A stretch of DNA of 64,000 nucleotides from Bretschneidera sinensis. Taxonomy: Eukaryota > Streptophyta > Magnoliopsida > Brassicales > Akaniaceae. The notes beneath the pieces were generated by a model, which saw only the letters and a list, made by a program, of their open reading frames with translations, had not been told where the DNA came from and searched no databases. The first letter of the stretch is position 1. Each line of letters starts with the position of its first letter. The position numbers were made by a program, and so were the translations under genes. The stretch is taken from the NCBI GenBank assembly GCA_023935145.1, contig CM043698.1, positions 37,091,501 to 37,155,500 of the forward strand, given 5' to 3'. Positions 1 to 11,160 of this stretch are shown here, piece by piece.

Positions 1-255
1 GTGTGGGCTTAAAGCCAACTTTGGCCATGTTTGGGAATGAATTTAATCCAACTTAAATCCAACTTCTTAAATCTTTGGAGCTTATTTTTTAAAATTTGTA
101 AAAAACTTAGTCAAATCAAATCAAACCACCTATTAATTGATAGTTTAATTGTTATGTAATGAAATTTGATGGGGTTTGATTTAATTTGAGTAAGTTTTTT
201 TTTTTCAAATTTTAAAAAATAAGCTCTAGCTTAAAGTTGGCTTTAAGCTCGCACA
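1..255. mobile_element. MITE-like foldback element in UBR7 intron
   Basis: The first ~22 bases (GTGTGGGCTTAAAGCCAACT...) are matched in inverted orientation by the sequence ending near 255 (...AGTTGGCTTTAAGCTCGCAC), with two mismatches. A second inner inverted match pairs GGAGCTTATTTTTTAAAATT near 78 with the complementary run near 205-225. The layout, about 250 bp of AT-rich non-coding sequence with terminal inverted repeats inside an intron, fits a MITE. The left end coincides with the window edge, so its true boundary and target duplication cannot be seen. Superfamily not assigned. Confidence 0.65.
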
Positions 256-570
256 AAGAAACCTATGTGCAAGATAGTACAACCTGTTGGTTCTTGCTGT
301 CATATTGAGCAATGATATAATTGGTGTTTCTTTGGAGGACCTTGTGTTGTAAATTAGATATTGGGCCTGCTTTATGCCAGAAATGAAAATTTGATAAAAC
401 TCAATTACACAATTTTGATGCAGTTTTCTGATTTATGAGAAACTATCTTCCATTTCTCTGAATTTTGACAAGCCTTTTTTTGGTCGAAATATTTAATCAT
501 ATTTGAAGTTACCGGTCTTTTGACCATCTAAGATGATCATGATCTTTATATGCTTGTACATGTGCAATAG

Positions 571-1455
571 ATTCCAAGGGATGAGGAAGGAGAGTCTGTG
601 TACGAGGATTTCATTTGCAAGGCATGCTCACCAGTTTGTTCTTTTCTAACGCTATATCCTGAAACCATATGGGCTGCAGCAGAGCAGCGTGTTGCTACTG
701 CTAATGCTGTTAAGGAGAAAGATGTGTTGGAAGACATCCCTGCTGCACGTGGACCTGAGAAGCTTGAGAATGATGTTTCTTTTGGTTCTCCTGGAAAGGA
801 TAAAGGCATGGCCAATGCTAACTTTGAATCTGTGTCTGGTGGGAATATATTTGTTATTGGAGAAAGTTCTGAGAAGAATATTGCCTCAAACACCAGTCCA
901 CATACTACTTGTGTTATTGGAGTCAATCAGACAGTTGCTTCTCCTAATTTTGAGAATAAACCACTGTTTCTTTCTAAAAACTGGAGGGATATCCTCTGCA
1001 GATGTGAGAAATGCTTAATTATGTACAACCAGAAGCACATCAGTTATTTACTGGATAAGGAGGACACAATAGCCGATTACGAGAAAAGGGCAAAGCTGAA
1101 GAGGGCAGAAAAGCTGCAGCAACAGGAAGGTGCTGCATTAAATTTATTTAATAATCTTGATCATATAGCAAAAATGGAGATTCTGAGTGGCATTCAAGAC
1201 TTCACACAGGAGTTCCGTGGTTTCCTGGTATGTCCTTGGCTGTATACCTTACCTCATGCTGATCTTATTACGGCAATTGTTCGAAGAGTGAGCCCAAAAG
1301 TTGCCTCTTTTATTTTCAAATGCAACTATGGTGCACTCAAATATAATTTTATTATTCTTTTGCAGGAGTCCAATGACCCATCAAAGACAATCACGGCTGC
1401 TGATGTCCACCAAATTTTTGAGAATCTTAAAAATAAGCGTAGGCGCATGGACTGA
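571..1455 (+). CDS. UBR7: UBR7-like putative E3 ubiquitin ligase, C-terminal exons (partial)
   Basis: C-terminal part of a UBR7-type protein (UBR box plus PHD finger E3 ligase family). Two exons are visible: 571-1227, after an acceptor ending TGCAATAG, and 1366-1455, after TTTTGCAG. Together they encode 248 residues ending KNKRRRMD. The first exon opens with IPRDEEGESVYEDFICKAC, the end of the PHD-like zinc-binding region (ICKAC), followed by a low-complexity linker. Then comes the conserved UBR7 tail: a NWRDILCRCEKCL segment with its Cys pairs, YLLDKEDTIADYEKRAK, and a helical C-terminus. The UBR box and most of the PHD finger must lie upstream of the window. The first Met in this frame (none before codon 598) is not a start, because the frame is open back to the acceptor. 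The intron 1228-1365 is 138 nt and open in frame. The family call is from recognised motifs; ligase activity is inferred from family knowledge only. Confidence 0.88.
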   Translation: MPRDEEGESVYEDFICKACSPVCSFLTLYPETIWAAAEQRVATANAVKEKDVLEDIPAARGPEKLENDVSFGSPGKDKGMANANFESVSGGNIFVIGESSEKNIASNTSPHTTCVIGVNQTVASPNFENKPLFLSKNWRDILCRCEKCLIMYNQKHISYLLDKEDTIADYEKRAKLKRAEKLQQQEGAALNLFNNLDHIAKMEILSGIQDFTQEFRGFLVCPWLYTLPHADLITAIVRRVSPKVASFIFKCNYGALKYNFIILLQESNDPSKTITAADVHQIFENLKNKRRRMD

Positions 1456-2936
1456 GCTCTGCTGGATCTTTATGCACTTGTGTTCCTTCTGTAGTCTCCT
1501 ATAGTTATGGAGCTAGATGTTTCGTTCAAAACATTTAGAAGGCATGCAAAAATTAGTCTCTTTTAATTTAGAACGCGCTGCTGGTAAGAACCATTTTGCT
1601 ATGTAAAGTTACGTGTTTGATCACTTTAAAGTAACCGGGTTTTCTTTTATAAACTAATCTGCTGATAGTGCACGGTTCTAGAGCCTGTTCTGGTTCATCT
1701 GGTAGGTTGGTATTGTGTTGCACTATTAGAGGCATATTTCCTGCCAATAGCAGAAGAATTATGTTTTAGATGCGGTTACTCTTCTTGGCCTAATTTCGCA
1801 AATGCGCACAAAAAATTCTCTTAAGATCAGTTGCGTTGCTTTGGTTGGGCTTATCTATCAATTACTCTATTATCTTTTGAAAGTGCCGTATTTCTAGAGG
1901 TCATTTGGTCTTGGGTTTGGGTTTTGGAATTTTAGGTTATGATTGATAGAAAGAAAAAAATGAGAGGAAATAAGAGAAAAAAGAAAGAAGAATGAGATTG
2001 ATGTTTTTTTTTTTCGGATGAACAAATGATGATTGGGAAGTAAAAGTTAAAATAAATTATTTTTTATTTTTTTTCTCTCAATTTTTCATTACCAAATATT
2101 AGATGAAAAACACTTATCCTTTTAATTTTCCATCTTTTCTCCCTTTCTTTGCTCTCCTTTTTTCGTGTTTTTTTTCTACCAAACAAAACTTTAATGCTTT
2201 TGAAATGCCTTTGACCTTTTCTTCCCTTTAATCTTTATTTGAACTCTTAACTGTGTTCCTTGTGTGGACTGTGGATGATGAGATGATGAGATCAGATGAT
2301 CTCTTTGTAGCATCATCTGCTTTTTTTTATTATTATTATTTTGGAGTTAAATTAATATAAGTACGTGATTTAACCATAAATCTTGGTCCCATAAGAAGTA
2401 TAACTTGGTCAACACAAACTTAACAAGTAGTGACAAAGAGTTAGGTTACAGAAAGATTTTGTTCCATGTGTTTCTACAGGCATCAAGTCATACCTAAACT
2501 TTTAGGAGACTGTCTGTCTAGTGAATGTTATTTATTAGCCCCACCGGAGATCTCTGAAAGCGAAATAATTTCGTTTTTCAGTTTAAAGTTTCTGTTGTTT
2601 ACAAGCAATAAACAGATTTTCATGAAGACAAAACATAACCCGATGATACTCTTGTTGGGTATTAAAAAAGACAGATACTTGAAGCCATTGGATTTAAATA
2701 GCGCAATATTGTTATTTTGATTTGTGGAAATCGGTTTATTCTCATCAAAACAAAATAATTCCTTCTCTTATGATTTTGAAAAGGGTGCTCAGCTTTCATG
2801 TACTCAAAATTCAACAAAGTATTCTATTTATTTCTAGAAAAAGAAACTGTTTTCTTCAACTTCTTCTTTTTGAATAAAATAACTTTATTCAGATCACTTT
2901 GAAATGTAGAATTGGAATATTATTTGACATGGGTTA
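1456..2936. other. UBR7 3' flank and spacer, no gene seen
   Basis: AT-rich sequence containing the presumed UBR7 3' UTR. It includes a purine-rich stretch near 1940-2000 facing a pyrimidine-rich stretch near 2100-2180, which loosely resembles a degenerate foldback element. Short GATGATGA microsatellite near 2272-2300. The open frame at 2466-2720 has no recognisable protein content. Confidence 0.6.
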
Positions 2937-2941
2937 ATTTC

Positions 2942-3118
2942 TGTTAAGGTTTAAGAGAGGAAGTGAGACAATACAAAGAAGAGAATTGTATTGAATGGTG
3001 TGATTTACTTACAAGTGAGCTATCCTATTTATAGGAGCCAATAAGAGAGCCAAAGATATACACAACCAATGTGGGATTAAACTAACTAAGCAATAACTAT
3101 GCTATACATAATCTAACA
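2942..3118 (-). repeat. 3' LTR of copia element 1
   Basis: 177 bp, identical by eye to 7580-7756. The plus strand runs from TGTTAAGG to ATCTAACA. It is preceded by the target duplication ATTTC and followed, in plus coordinates, by the C-rich complement of the polypurine tract (3119-3130). Confidence 0.96.
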
Positions 3119-3131
3119 GCCCCCCTCAAAC

Positions 3132-6100
3132 TCAAGGTGGAATATGAGAAACCAACTTGAGTTTGAAAACAAGATCACGAAAACGCCCTGGAGGATGTGA
3201 CTTGGTAAAGATGTCTGCGAGCTGATCCTTGGATGTGACAGAATGAAGCTGTAGGGAGCCTTGAAGGAGATGATGACGGACAAAATGACAATCAATCTCA
3301 ATATGTTTGGTCCGTTCATGAAACACATCATTATGAGCAATCTGAATAGCACTTCTATTGTCACAGTATACAGGAGTAGCAGCAGAAAGTGATACACCCA
3401 TATCTTATAACAACCATCGTAACCAAAGAAGCTCAGAGGTGGTGTCAGCTAAAGCACGATATTCTGCCTCTGTACTAGATCGAGCAACAACAGTTTGTTT
3501 CTTACTACGCCAAGAGATAAGAGAGGTGCCAAGTAGGAAACAATAACCGGTGGTAGAACGACGATCTGTAGGATCACCTGCCCAATCTGCATCGGTATAA
3601 GCACACAACTGAAGAGGAGACTGAGAGGAGAAAAAGAGCCCATGAAACAATGTCCCCTTTAGGTAACGAAGGATGCGAAGAACAGCAGCAAAATGAGTAG
3701 AGCGAGGAGCAGCCATAAACTAACTCACCTGATGGACAGCATACGAGATATCAGGTCGAGTAACAGTAAGGTAGACAAGACTGCCAACCAAATGTCGATA
3801 TAAAGTAAAATCACGAAGAAGTTCGCCATCATGGGGTGTAAGACGAGTATTAAGCTCAGTTGGTGTGTCAACAACCTTACTGTCTGTGAGATTTGCCCGA
3901 GAAAGCATATCAGAGATATATTTGGCTTGTGTCAAATAATAACCATCAGAAGAAGACGAAATCTCAAGACCAAGAAAATAGCTGAGAGGACCAAGATCTT
4001 TCATCTCAAAATGTTGATTGAGAAACTGTTTAAGTTCCTGAATACCAATGGGATCATCCCCGGTGATAATCATGTCGTCAACATATAACAGAAGAAGTAT
4101 GATGCCCCGGTCTGTGCGGCGAACAAACAGAGCTGAATCATAGGAGCTGATGGAATATCCAAGGCTAGACAAAGTGTTGCTAAACTTAGCAAACCACGCT
4201 CGAGGAGCCTGCTTAAGTCCATATAGAGCTCGACGAAGACGACATACCTTGTTTGTTAGATTAGATAGTCCGGGAGGTGGTTGCATATAGACTTCTTCAT
4301 TAAGATCACCATTAAGGAATGCATTTTTAACATCCATTTGAAAAAGTGACCAATGGCGAGAGGCTGCAACAGCTAGCAAAACACGCACAGAAGATAGACG
4401 AGCAACTGGAGCAAAGGTCTCCTCATAGTCCACACCATACTCCTGAGTAAAACCCCTGGCAACAAGTCGAGCCTTATACCTGTCAACAGTACCATCTGAA
4501 CAAGTCTTAATTTTGTAAACCCATTTACTGCCAATCACAGACTTTCCAGGAGGCAAGTCAACCAAATCCCATGTATTATTCTTGTGTAAAGCATCAAGTT
4601 CCTCTTTCATCGCAGTCTGCCAAAAAGGGTTAGTGGAAGCCTCACGATAGGAGTGGGGCTCATGTAAAGTAGCTAAAGCATGAAAGCAATGAAAATTCTG
4701 GAGATGGGATGGAAGAGATCTTACTCTGGTGGATCGGCGAAGGTCTGGAGAGGAAGTGTGAACATGATCCTCATACGTAACAGACCCTGGGGGCTCAGGC
4801 GAAGCGACGTCGAGAGTATCAGGTGGAGTGGAATCAAGAGTATTAGGTGAGGGAGACTCGGGCAAGACATCACTAGTGTGAGTAGGAGAAATAGGAGGCT
4901 CCATAAGTGTGGTAAAAGGAGGAAAAGATGGCATGCTGAATTTGCCAATTTCATGAAATAGTCTATGCTCCCAGAAAACTACATGACGGGAAATACGAAG
5001 ACGACGAGACACAGGATCATAACACTGATAGCCTTTTTGTTCAATTCCATATCCAAGAAAGCAACACATCCGAGAACGAGGCTCAAGTTTGGTGCGCTCA
5101 TGAGGTTGGAGTAAAACAAAACAAGCAGAACCAAACACACGAAGATGGTGGTATGAGGGAACATAGCCAAACAACCGCTCGTAAGGAGTGCAATTATCAA
5201 GGATAGGGGTAGGCAACCTATTGATCGTGTAGATAGCCGTTAGAGTGGCTTCACCCCAAAATGGGGTAGGAACAGATGTGGAAATGAGGAGGGCTAGAAC
5301 AGTGTCTAAAATGTGCCTAAGTTTACGTTCAGCTCGACCATTTTGTTGTGAAGTGCCAGGACATGACAAGTGAGGAACAGTGCCATAACTTTTTAGGATG
5401 TCTTTAAAAGCATGTTGAGTATATTCTAAAGCATTATCAGAACGAAAAGCTTTGATAGGTTTTGAAAATTGGGTTTCAATCATTTTAGCAAAAGTACGAT
5501 AAATATCCAATAATTCAGAACGAGATTTCATTAAAAATACCCAAGTGTAACGAGAGAAATCATCAACAAAAATTACAAAATAGCGTGAACCACTCATACT
5601 AGCAACGGGAGAAGGTCCCCAAACATCAGAATGAATTAAATCAAACGAAGCAGTAGCATGAGACTCACTATTATTAAAAGGCAAAGCCGGCTGTTTTCCA
5701 AGTTGACACGAAATACAATCAAAAGAACTTTTAGACACTGACCCTAACAACCCCTTTGAAGCTAAAAGTTGTACCCGAGATACAGATGCATGACTAAGAC
5801 ATGAATGCCAAAGTGCAAGGGATGGTGGTGACAAGGAGGCAGCAGCAGAGACGTTAGAGGCAGGAAGGTTGGGCAGGTGTAAGGATGAGAGTTCGAACAT
5901 GCGCCCAATTCTACGCCCGGTCCCAAGGGTCTGACCAGTACGAGGATCCTGCACATTCACACCAGAAAAGTCAAAGATAATTCTATATCCAAGTTCACAT
6001 ATTTGCCCAACGGAAAGAAGATTATAAGATAATTCTGGCACATGAAAAACTTCAGGAATAGAAAGAGAACGACTATTGATGGTGCCTATAGTTTTAACAG

Positions 6101-7268
6101 TCATAGTGGAGCCATCAGCTGTGCGAATGAATGAGGAATGAGGCGAAGGTGCAGATGTAGTAAATGAAGCTGGGAAAGGTGTCATATGGTTGCAACAAGC
6201 GGAATCAAAAAGCCAAGAGGCAGAATTACCTGGCAGGACTGAGAGGGCAGAGGAAGATGCATTACCAGAACGAGACTGGATGACCTGATTAACTATTGCC
6301 TCGAAGTCAGTTGCAGATAAGGTGACAGTAGAACCTGATGACCCGTTAGAGAGTGCAACTGAAGATGAAGCTGTAGTCGCAGATGGATATGGAACAACTG
6401 TAGAGATAGTGCTCTCAGGATGAGCAACTGCTGCAGTGGGAGCATTGGATCTTCCCCTTTGCCAACATTTATCAATAGTGTGCCCTCGACGTTTACAAAA
6501 ACGACAGAAATTGTTGTCACGAGGCTTAGGAGAAGGTCGAGGAGCACCAAACCTGTCAGAATGCTTTGGCTGAAATGATGAAGAACTAGATAATGGAGCA
6601 GCCAACACTGAAGGAGTATGTTGAGAGTGCATAGTCTGTGATCTGCTTTCTGCACGAACAAGTTCAAATATAGCATTGTCCAAAGTAGGGAGAGGAGAGC
6701 GATGTAAAAGTTGCACACGAATAGGCTCAAAATCATCACGTAATGCCATAAGAAAATGGTGAAGACGATGTTGATCCCTTCGTTCAGCATACATTTTGGC
6801 ATCTGTAGGATCCTTCCAAATAGGATCAGAGAGATCAATTTGATTCCATAAGAATTGCATGCGAGCAAGAAAATCATTAATACTCTGCCCCTGTTCTTGC
6901 TTCAGGCAGAAGAGCTCAAACAGGAGCTGATATTCTCGAGCACCATCAACAGCAGAATAACGAGAAGCAAGCATATCCCAAGCACCCTTAGCTTCATCAA
7001 AGCTACCAAATAGGGCAGAAATAGATGGAATAGTAGTATTATGAAACCATGTGAGAATTTGATGATGATTACTTTCCCAATCAATGAGACGAGTGAGAAA
7101 AGCATCATTAGTTTCAGTAGCCCCTTTAACTGGCTTCTCGACAATACCAACCACGTAAGACCAAAGCTTACGACTTTTGAGGAAACTTCGCATAGATTGA
7201 GACCAAACAATATAGTTTGTACCATCCAATACAGACTGAACATGACGAAAAATATCTTTTTCTGCCAT
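3132..7268 (-). pseudogene. copia gag-pol polyprotein, interrupted by two in-frame stops
   Basis: Starts at ATG 7268 (MAEKDIFRHVQSV) and runs 1182 codons to a TAG at 3720-3722. It continues in the same frame to a TAA at 3405-3407 and finally ends near 3132. Visible domains: UBN2-type gag (about residues 5-240), zinc knuckle CX2CX4HX4C (255-268), protease aspartate in the DSACCNHM motif (355), and integrase HHCC zinc region (488-521). The integrase DDE triad is D548, D611 and E647 (QQNGRAERK). The RT segment begins near NNTWDLVDLP (897) with active site YVDD (1062-1065). RNase H lies beyond the first stop (CAYTDADWAG, then YCDNRSA after the second). Both stops sit where related elements have conserved sequence, so they look like point nonsense changes and not frame errors. 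Without them the frame would cover gag through RNase H. Confidence 0.93.
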
Positions 7269-7408
7269 CTGGTCAAATCTGGTTGTCGGTCAACGGTCAA
7301 CGGTTGAATAGTGACGTCGATGGAGCAGCGGCTGAGATGACGTCGATGGAGAATGAGACTCCGACTATAGTGGTGACCCGACAGACATGAAAAGGATATT
7401 CAAGAATT

Positions 7409-7563
7409 TTTTTCTGATGTGAAGGATCCACTAATAGTGGCAATCACAGAGCATACTCAACTCTTAATATACCGACAACCTTAAAGAAGTTTTTCTGATG
7501 TGAAAGATCCACTAATAATGGCAATCACAGAGCATACTCAACTCTTAATATACCGAAAACCAC
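7409..7563. repeat. 81-bp tandem duplication in copia 1 leader
   Basis: Two copies of a unit containing TTTCTGATGTGAA and GATCCACTAAT...ATGGCAATCACAG (about 7409-7486 and 7490-7563), offset by 81 bp and differing at a few positions. It lies between the primer binding site and the gag start, in the untranslated leader where packaging and dimerisation signals of LTR elements usually reside. The role is inferred only. Confidence 0.85.
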
Positions 7564-7566
7564 GAA

Positions 7567-7579
7567 GGCTCTGATACCA
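7567..7579 (-). other. Primer binding site (initiator tRNA-Met) of copia 1
   Basis: Immediately inside the 5' LTR, the minus strand reads TGGTATCAGAGCC, the standard plant copia primer binding site complementary to the 3' end of initiator tRNA-Met. Confidence 0.93.
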
Positions 7580-7756
7580 TGTTAAGGTTTAAGAGAGGAA
7601 GTGAGACAATACAAAGAAGAGAATTGTATTGAATGGTGTGATTTACTTACAAGTGAGCTATCCTATTTATAGGAGCCAATAAGAGAGCCAAAGATATACA
7701 CAACCAATGTGGGATTAAACTAACTAAGCAATAACTATGCTATACATAATCTAACA
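7580..7756 (-). repeat. 5' LTR of copia element 1
   Basis: 177 bp, identical by eye to 2942-3118. On the minus strand it contains TATAAATAG (complement at about 7663-7671), a plausible promoter TATA box. It is followed by the target duplication ATTTC at 7757-7761. Confidence 0.96.
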
Positions 7757-7761
7757 ATTTC

Positions 7762-8177
7762 AAAATAAAAGAAAGGAATTTGAAGTTAAAGAAAGGAGAA
7801 AACTGAGAAGAAGATATCAGATTGCAACCTTCCTCGTTTAATTGATTATCATCCTTTGAACAATATTCATGTTCACACCTTATGCTGACCACGTTGGAGA
7901 CAGAATAAATTTATAAGTCGCATGCATGCAAGATTGAATAAGTCTTATATATAGCTAGGTTTTTTTTTTTTTTTTTTTAAGGTTACGAAAGCTTTAACCA
8001 GTTTACATCTTTTATGATATAATAATAATAAAAATTATCACGTATTATGTGAATCATAAATTCGTGAATATAATGGTTCTCTAAAAAAAAAAAGATGAAA
8101 ATTGTACTAATTAAGTTAACGATAGAAGAACATCAGCCTTGGACGGTACTATTACTTACTAGAATTTATTGGTATTT
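7762..8177. other. AT-rich spacer, no gene seen
   Basis: Low-complexity sequence with a poly-T run near 7962-7978. No coding content recognised. Confidence 0.6.
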
Positions 8178-8372
8178 CAGAATTCAAACACTATGGAACA
8201 GTATCATACTCTTTACTAACACCAGAAAACTTGTGTAGTAATATCTGTAACTTTTAAAAGTTATATTTTAATCCCTCGTGTTATTACCCGTGTTTTCAAA
8301 AATTGTTACTACTCGAGTTTTCGAGTGTTACTAACAAACATGGGCACTGTTCCATGGAATCCAGAAAACCTA
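8178..8372. mobile_element. Foldback (MITE-like) element
   Basis: The left part (TATGGAACAGTATC...TTACTAACAC.AGAAAACTTG, about 8192-8235) is matched in inverted orientation by the right part (about 8305-8357: CGAGTTTTCGAGTGTTACT ... ACTGTTCCATGG). The inverted match extends about 10 bp outwards on each side (CAGAATTC against GGATTCCAG). The total is near 195 bp with no coding capacity. The termini are approximate and I could not fix a target duplication. Confidence 0.55.
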
Positions 8373-9870
8373 GGATTGCTTTGAGTGATGATAAATTACA
8401 TATTACAATATTAATTATTCATCAATTAATGACACTTTATTGATCATAAGTCCAAACGTTAACAGTATTATTCATCAATTCTTGGAACTTCCTTGATCTT
8501 GAGTCCAAAAGTTTTTTTTTTCTTTTTAAAAAACAAAAATTTCTATGGTAGTGGGTAAAATTGATTTCCATTTTCTTGTCTTGCTTTTGAACATCTTTCC
8601 TGGCCCTTGACCCACAAGAAAAGAAAATTGAAAAGGTCAAAATAAAGCTTAATTTGCTCATATTCTGCGTTTCTGCCACTTACAATTCAAAAGGTAAAGT
8701 TAAAAGCAAGGTTTGCCCCATTAATCTTTTGTTCACAAAGCAGATTATTATATCATTGAAAACATCATTCCAATAATTAAATAAAAGCAGTTATAAACAA
8801 ATCTAAATTTGGTGAAAATCTTCTATTGCAATGCAGATAAAAAGTAACACTCTGTTAGATTAAGGTTAGAAATGACAACGGGTAAGTCTTTCGTGAAATT
8901 TAATATATTTATTATTGTATTCGTTTAGTTATTTTGCTATCCGAATCTGAACTCTTAACCGTTAAAAACTATGAAATACTATTTGTAACCGTGAAAAACT
9001 CATTTATTTTTATCCATACCCGCTTAAACGGATACGGTTCGAATCGATTAATCGCGAACTGTCATTCCTAATTAAAATCAATAATAAAATATTAAAATAA
9101 ATTGAGAGTTGAGCACCAACTTTACATAGAAAATCAGAGTTAGTAATTAAATCTCATTAAGTGATGGCTATTGTTTGTTTATAATGCAAGGAATCCCATG
9201 CTATTATATTGGAGCATGGTTTTTTTATTTAAAAGTTATTTTTAAAAATTTTAGATAAAAAATTTGAGTTTGATATTTTTTTTCGTTAACATGCTAATAA
9301 AACAAATTCATTATATATAAATAACAATAAATTTATTTTAAATTTGTCGGTGGCTCTAAGATTAAAAGTTTATAACTTCATTTTTTTATGTCTTGCTCTC
9401 GTGGATATGACGCAACTCTTTTTTCTATAATTTGTCTTTATCTTGAAAAAGAAAATTCTATAATTTGTTAGTGATCGGTAATGACAGCACTCGTTAATAA
9501 TATATTTTTTCAATTTTCCCCACCATTTATTATTTATATAGTTTGGTGTCCAAATTCTCCTGTATATTTTAGTCATCATCAATTTCCTTTGGACCTACTT
9601 TGTTCCGAAATTTCGTTATGGTCAAGTTAGTGCTAGTGTTGCTCTTACAACGAAATTACCACACCAAAGAGAAAAGAATAATTGATCTCTTTGATGTCAA
9701 TTCCACGGTCCATAGTCGTATTAGGAATTTTACATTTAATCAATAACTAAGAAATTATAATAATAAAAATGAAAAAAAAATTGCCGTACGAGAATCACTA
9801 TACTATTTCTTTTACAAATTTTGGGTGATAGAAAATTGTTAAAAGTTAAAACCACATTACACATGTTGAT
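8373..9870. other. AT-rich spacer, no gene seen
   Basis: Intergenic AT-rich DNA. Open frames at 8437-8679 and 9370-9582 (minus) read as Lys/Phe-rich noise typical of AT-rich DNA and match no family I know. Confidence 0.6.
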
Positions 9871-9889
9871 GTCAAAAATGTTTTAGCTG

Positions 9890-10440
9890 ATTTGGAGGTC
9901 GGGCCTTGAGGAAACTTGTACAGGGTAGAGGAGATGAGCTATGGGTCGCCGGAAGGGATGCCTCCGAAGATGCTCCGAAACTTTAGTCAGAGTGAGATAA
10001 AATATATGCAGGGGACGAGCGTTCTCATTTTTTGTTTTAAAAAGTCCGATCCTTTTGGAATGCGTACCTGAGTCTTTTTATAAGACTTTGAGGCAGCTTT
10101 TTACCCAAGGCAGTGACGATGTAGAATCCCTACTTGGTTGGGCAATGATGCTTAGGAGGCCCAGCTAGGTGGTCTGAGGTCGTCCGTTTGTGTTTCGCCT
10201 TGCTGTCTTGTTTAGAAGCCGTCTACGTATGAGGAGATCCTTTAGGGTGGTGACGTCGTGGAGTCCCAACTTGGTTGGGCAATGATACCTAGGAGGTCCA
10301 GCTAGGTGGCCTGGGGTCGTCCGTTGTGCTTCGCCTTGCTTTCTCAATTAGGAGCCGTCTATATATGAGGCGGCCCTTAGGCTAAGGGTAGTTAGTGACC
10401 TGAGGTCTCAACTTGTTGGAGCCTGGATCCTCTTGCAATG
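9890..10440. repeat. GC-richer dispersed repeat with 137-bp tandem duplication
   Basis: This stretch stands out from its AT-rich surroundings by higher GC content and motifs such as GGTCGCCGGAAGGGATGCCT. Two copies of a unit lie at about 10111-10247 and 10248-10384. Each contains CTTGGTTGGGCAATGAT (10133 and 10270, offset 137), AGGTGGTCTG or AGGTGGCCTG, GGTCGTCCGTT and TTCGCCTTGCT. It is probably a fragment of a larger dispersed plant element, possibly an LTR, but no coding domain was seen to assign a class. Confidence 0.6.
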
Positions 10441-10449
10441 GTCCACATG

Positions 10450-11160
10450 TCGTCCCCTTATTAGATGTGTATTTTTAGCAATATCAACACAAATTTTTAG
10501 ATAAAATTGTGTGAAAACTCTCCACACAATAATACACAATTTTTATAGATAAAATTATGTGAAAACTTCTCACAATCTCACAACCTAAATCTCAATGCAC
10601 TCAATCTTCACTCAACCCTTTGATCCCTGTAAAACCATATTTTATAAGTTATATTGGTGTTTCATTTGCTATATTCTATATCTGATCAACTATTCATATT
10701 TCAATAATAAAGTTAAAGATTACCTCTCTTAATGCTCATATTTATAATCCTTAAAACTTACCCACCAAGATATTTGCTCTTCACATCAAATAACTTTGAG
10801 ATTCACACAAAAAAATTATGAGCTAAAAAAATTCTCTCCATAATAATACACAATTTTTTTAGACAAAACTGTGTGAAAATTCTCTTCAATCTCATAACCC
10901 AAATCCCAATATATTCAATATTCACTCAACCATTGGATCTCAGTAAAACCTCATTTTACAAGTTATATTGGTGTTTGGTTTATTACACTCTACATCTGAC
11001 TAATTATTTTTGCTTTAACAATAGGGTGAAGGACTACCTCTCTTAATTCTCATATTTATAACTTTTAAAACTTGCTAACCAAGTTATTTACTCATAAAGT
11101 AGCTTACCTTTCACACCAAATAACTCCGAGAACCACACCAAAAATTATGAGCTAAGAAAA
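10450..11160. repeat. 314-bp diverged tandem duplication
   Basis: Copy one (about 10531-10840) and copy two (about 10845-11160) share AATACACAAT, the phrase AAGTTATATTGGTGTTT (10646 and 10960, offset 314), ACTACCTCTCTTAAT-type text and ATTATGAGCTAA. Copy two has an extra ~15 bp near 11090. A shorter third fragment (AAATTTTTAGATAAAATTGTGTGAAAA) begins near 10491. No protein content. It may be part of the same element as the GC-richer block just upstream. Confidence 0.6.

Larger units (their letters stand above)
2942..7756 (-). mobile_element. Young Ty1/copia LTR retrotransposon
   Basis: Complete 4.8-kb copia-type element read on the minus strand. It is bounded by two 177-bp LTRs starting TGTTA and ending AACA, and by the 5-bp target duplication ATTTC at 2937-2941 and 7757-7761. 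A primer binding site follows the 5' LTR and a purine tract (TTTGAGGGGGGC) precedes the 3' LTR. The domain order gag, protease, integrase, RT, RNase H is copia order (integrase before RT). I found no mismatch between the LTRs by eye, so insertion is recent. The reading frame carries two in-frame stops (3720-3722 and 3405-3407). It sits downstream of, and antisense to, the UBR7 gene. Confidence 0.97.

Noticed and set aside
546..926. Minus-strand 126-codon frame
   Set aside because: Antisense shadow of the UBR7 exon.
1940..2190. Possible MITE
   Set aside because: Purine-rich and pyrimidine-rich tracts face each other but a convincing terminal inverted repeat is not seen.
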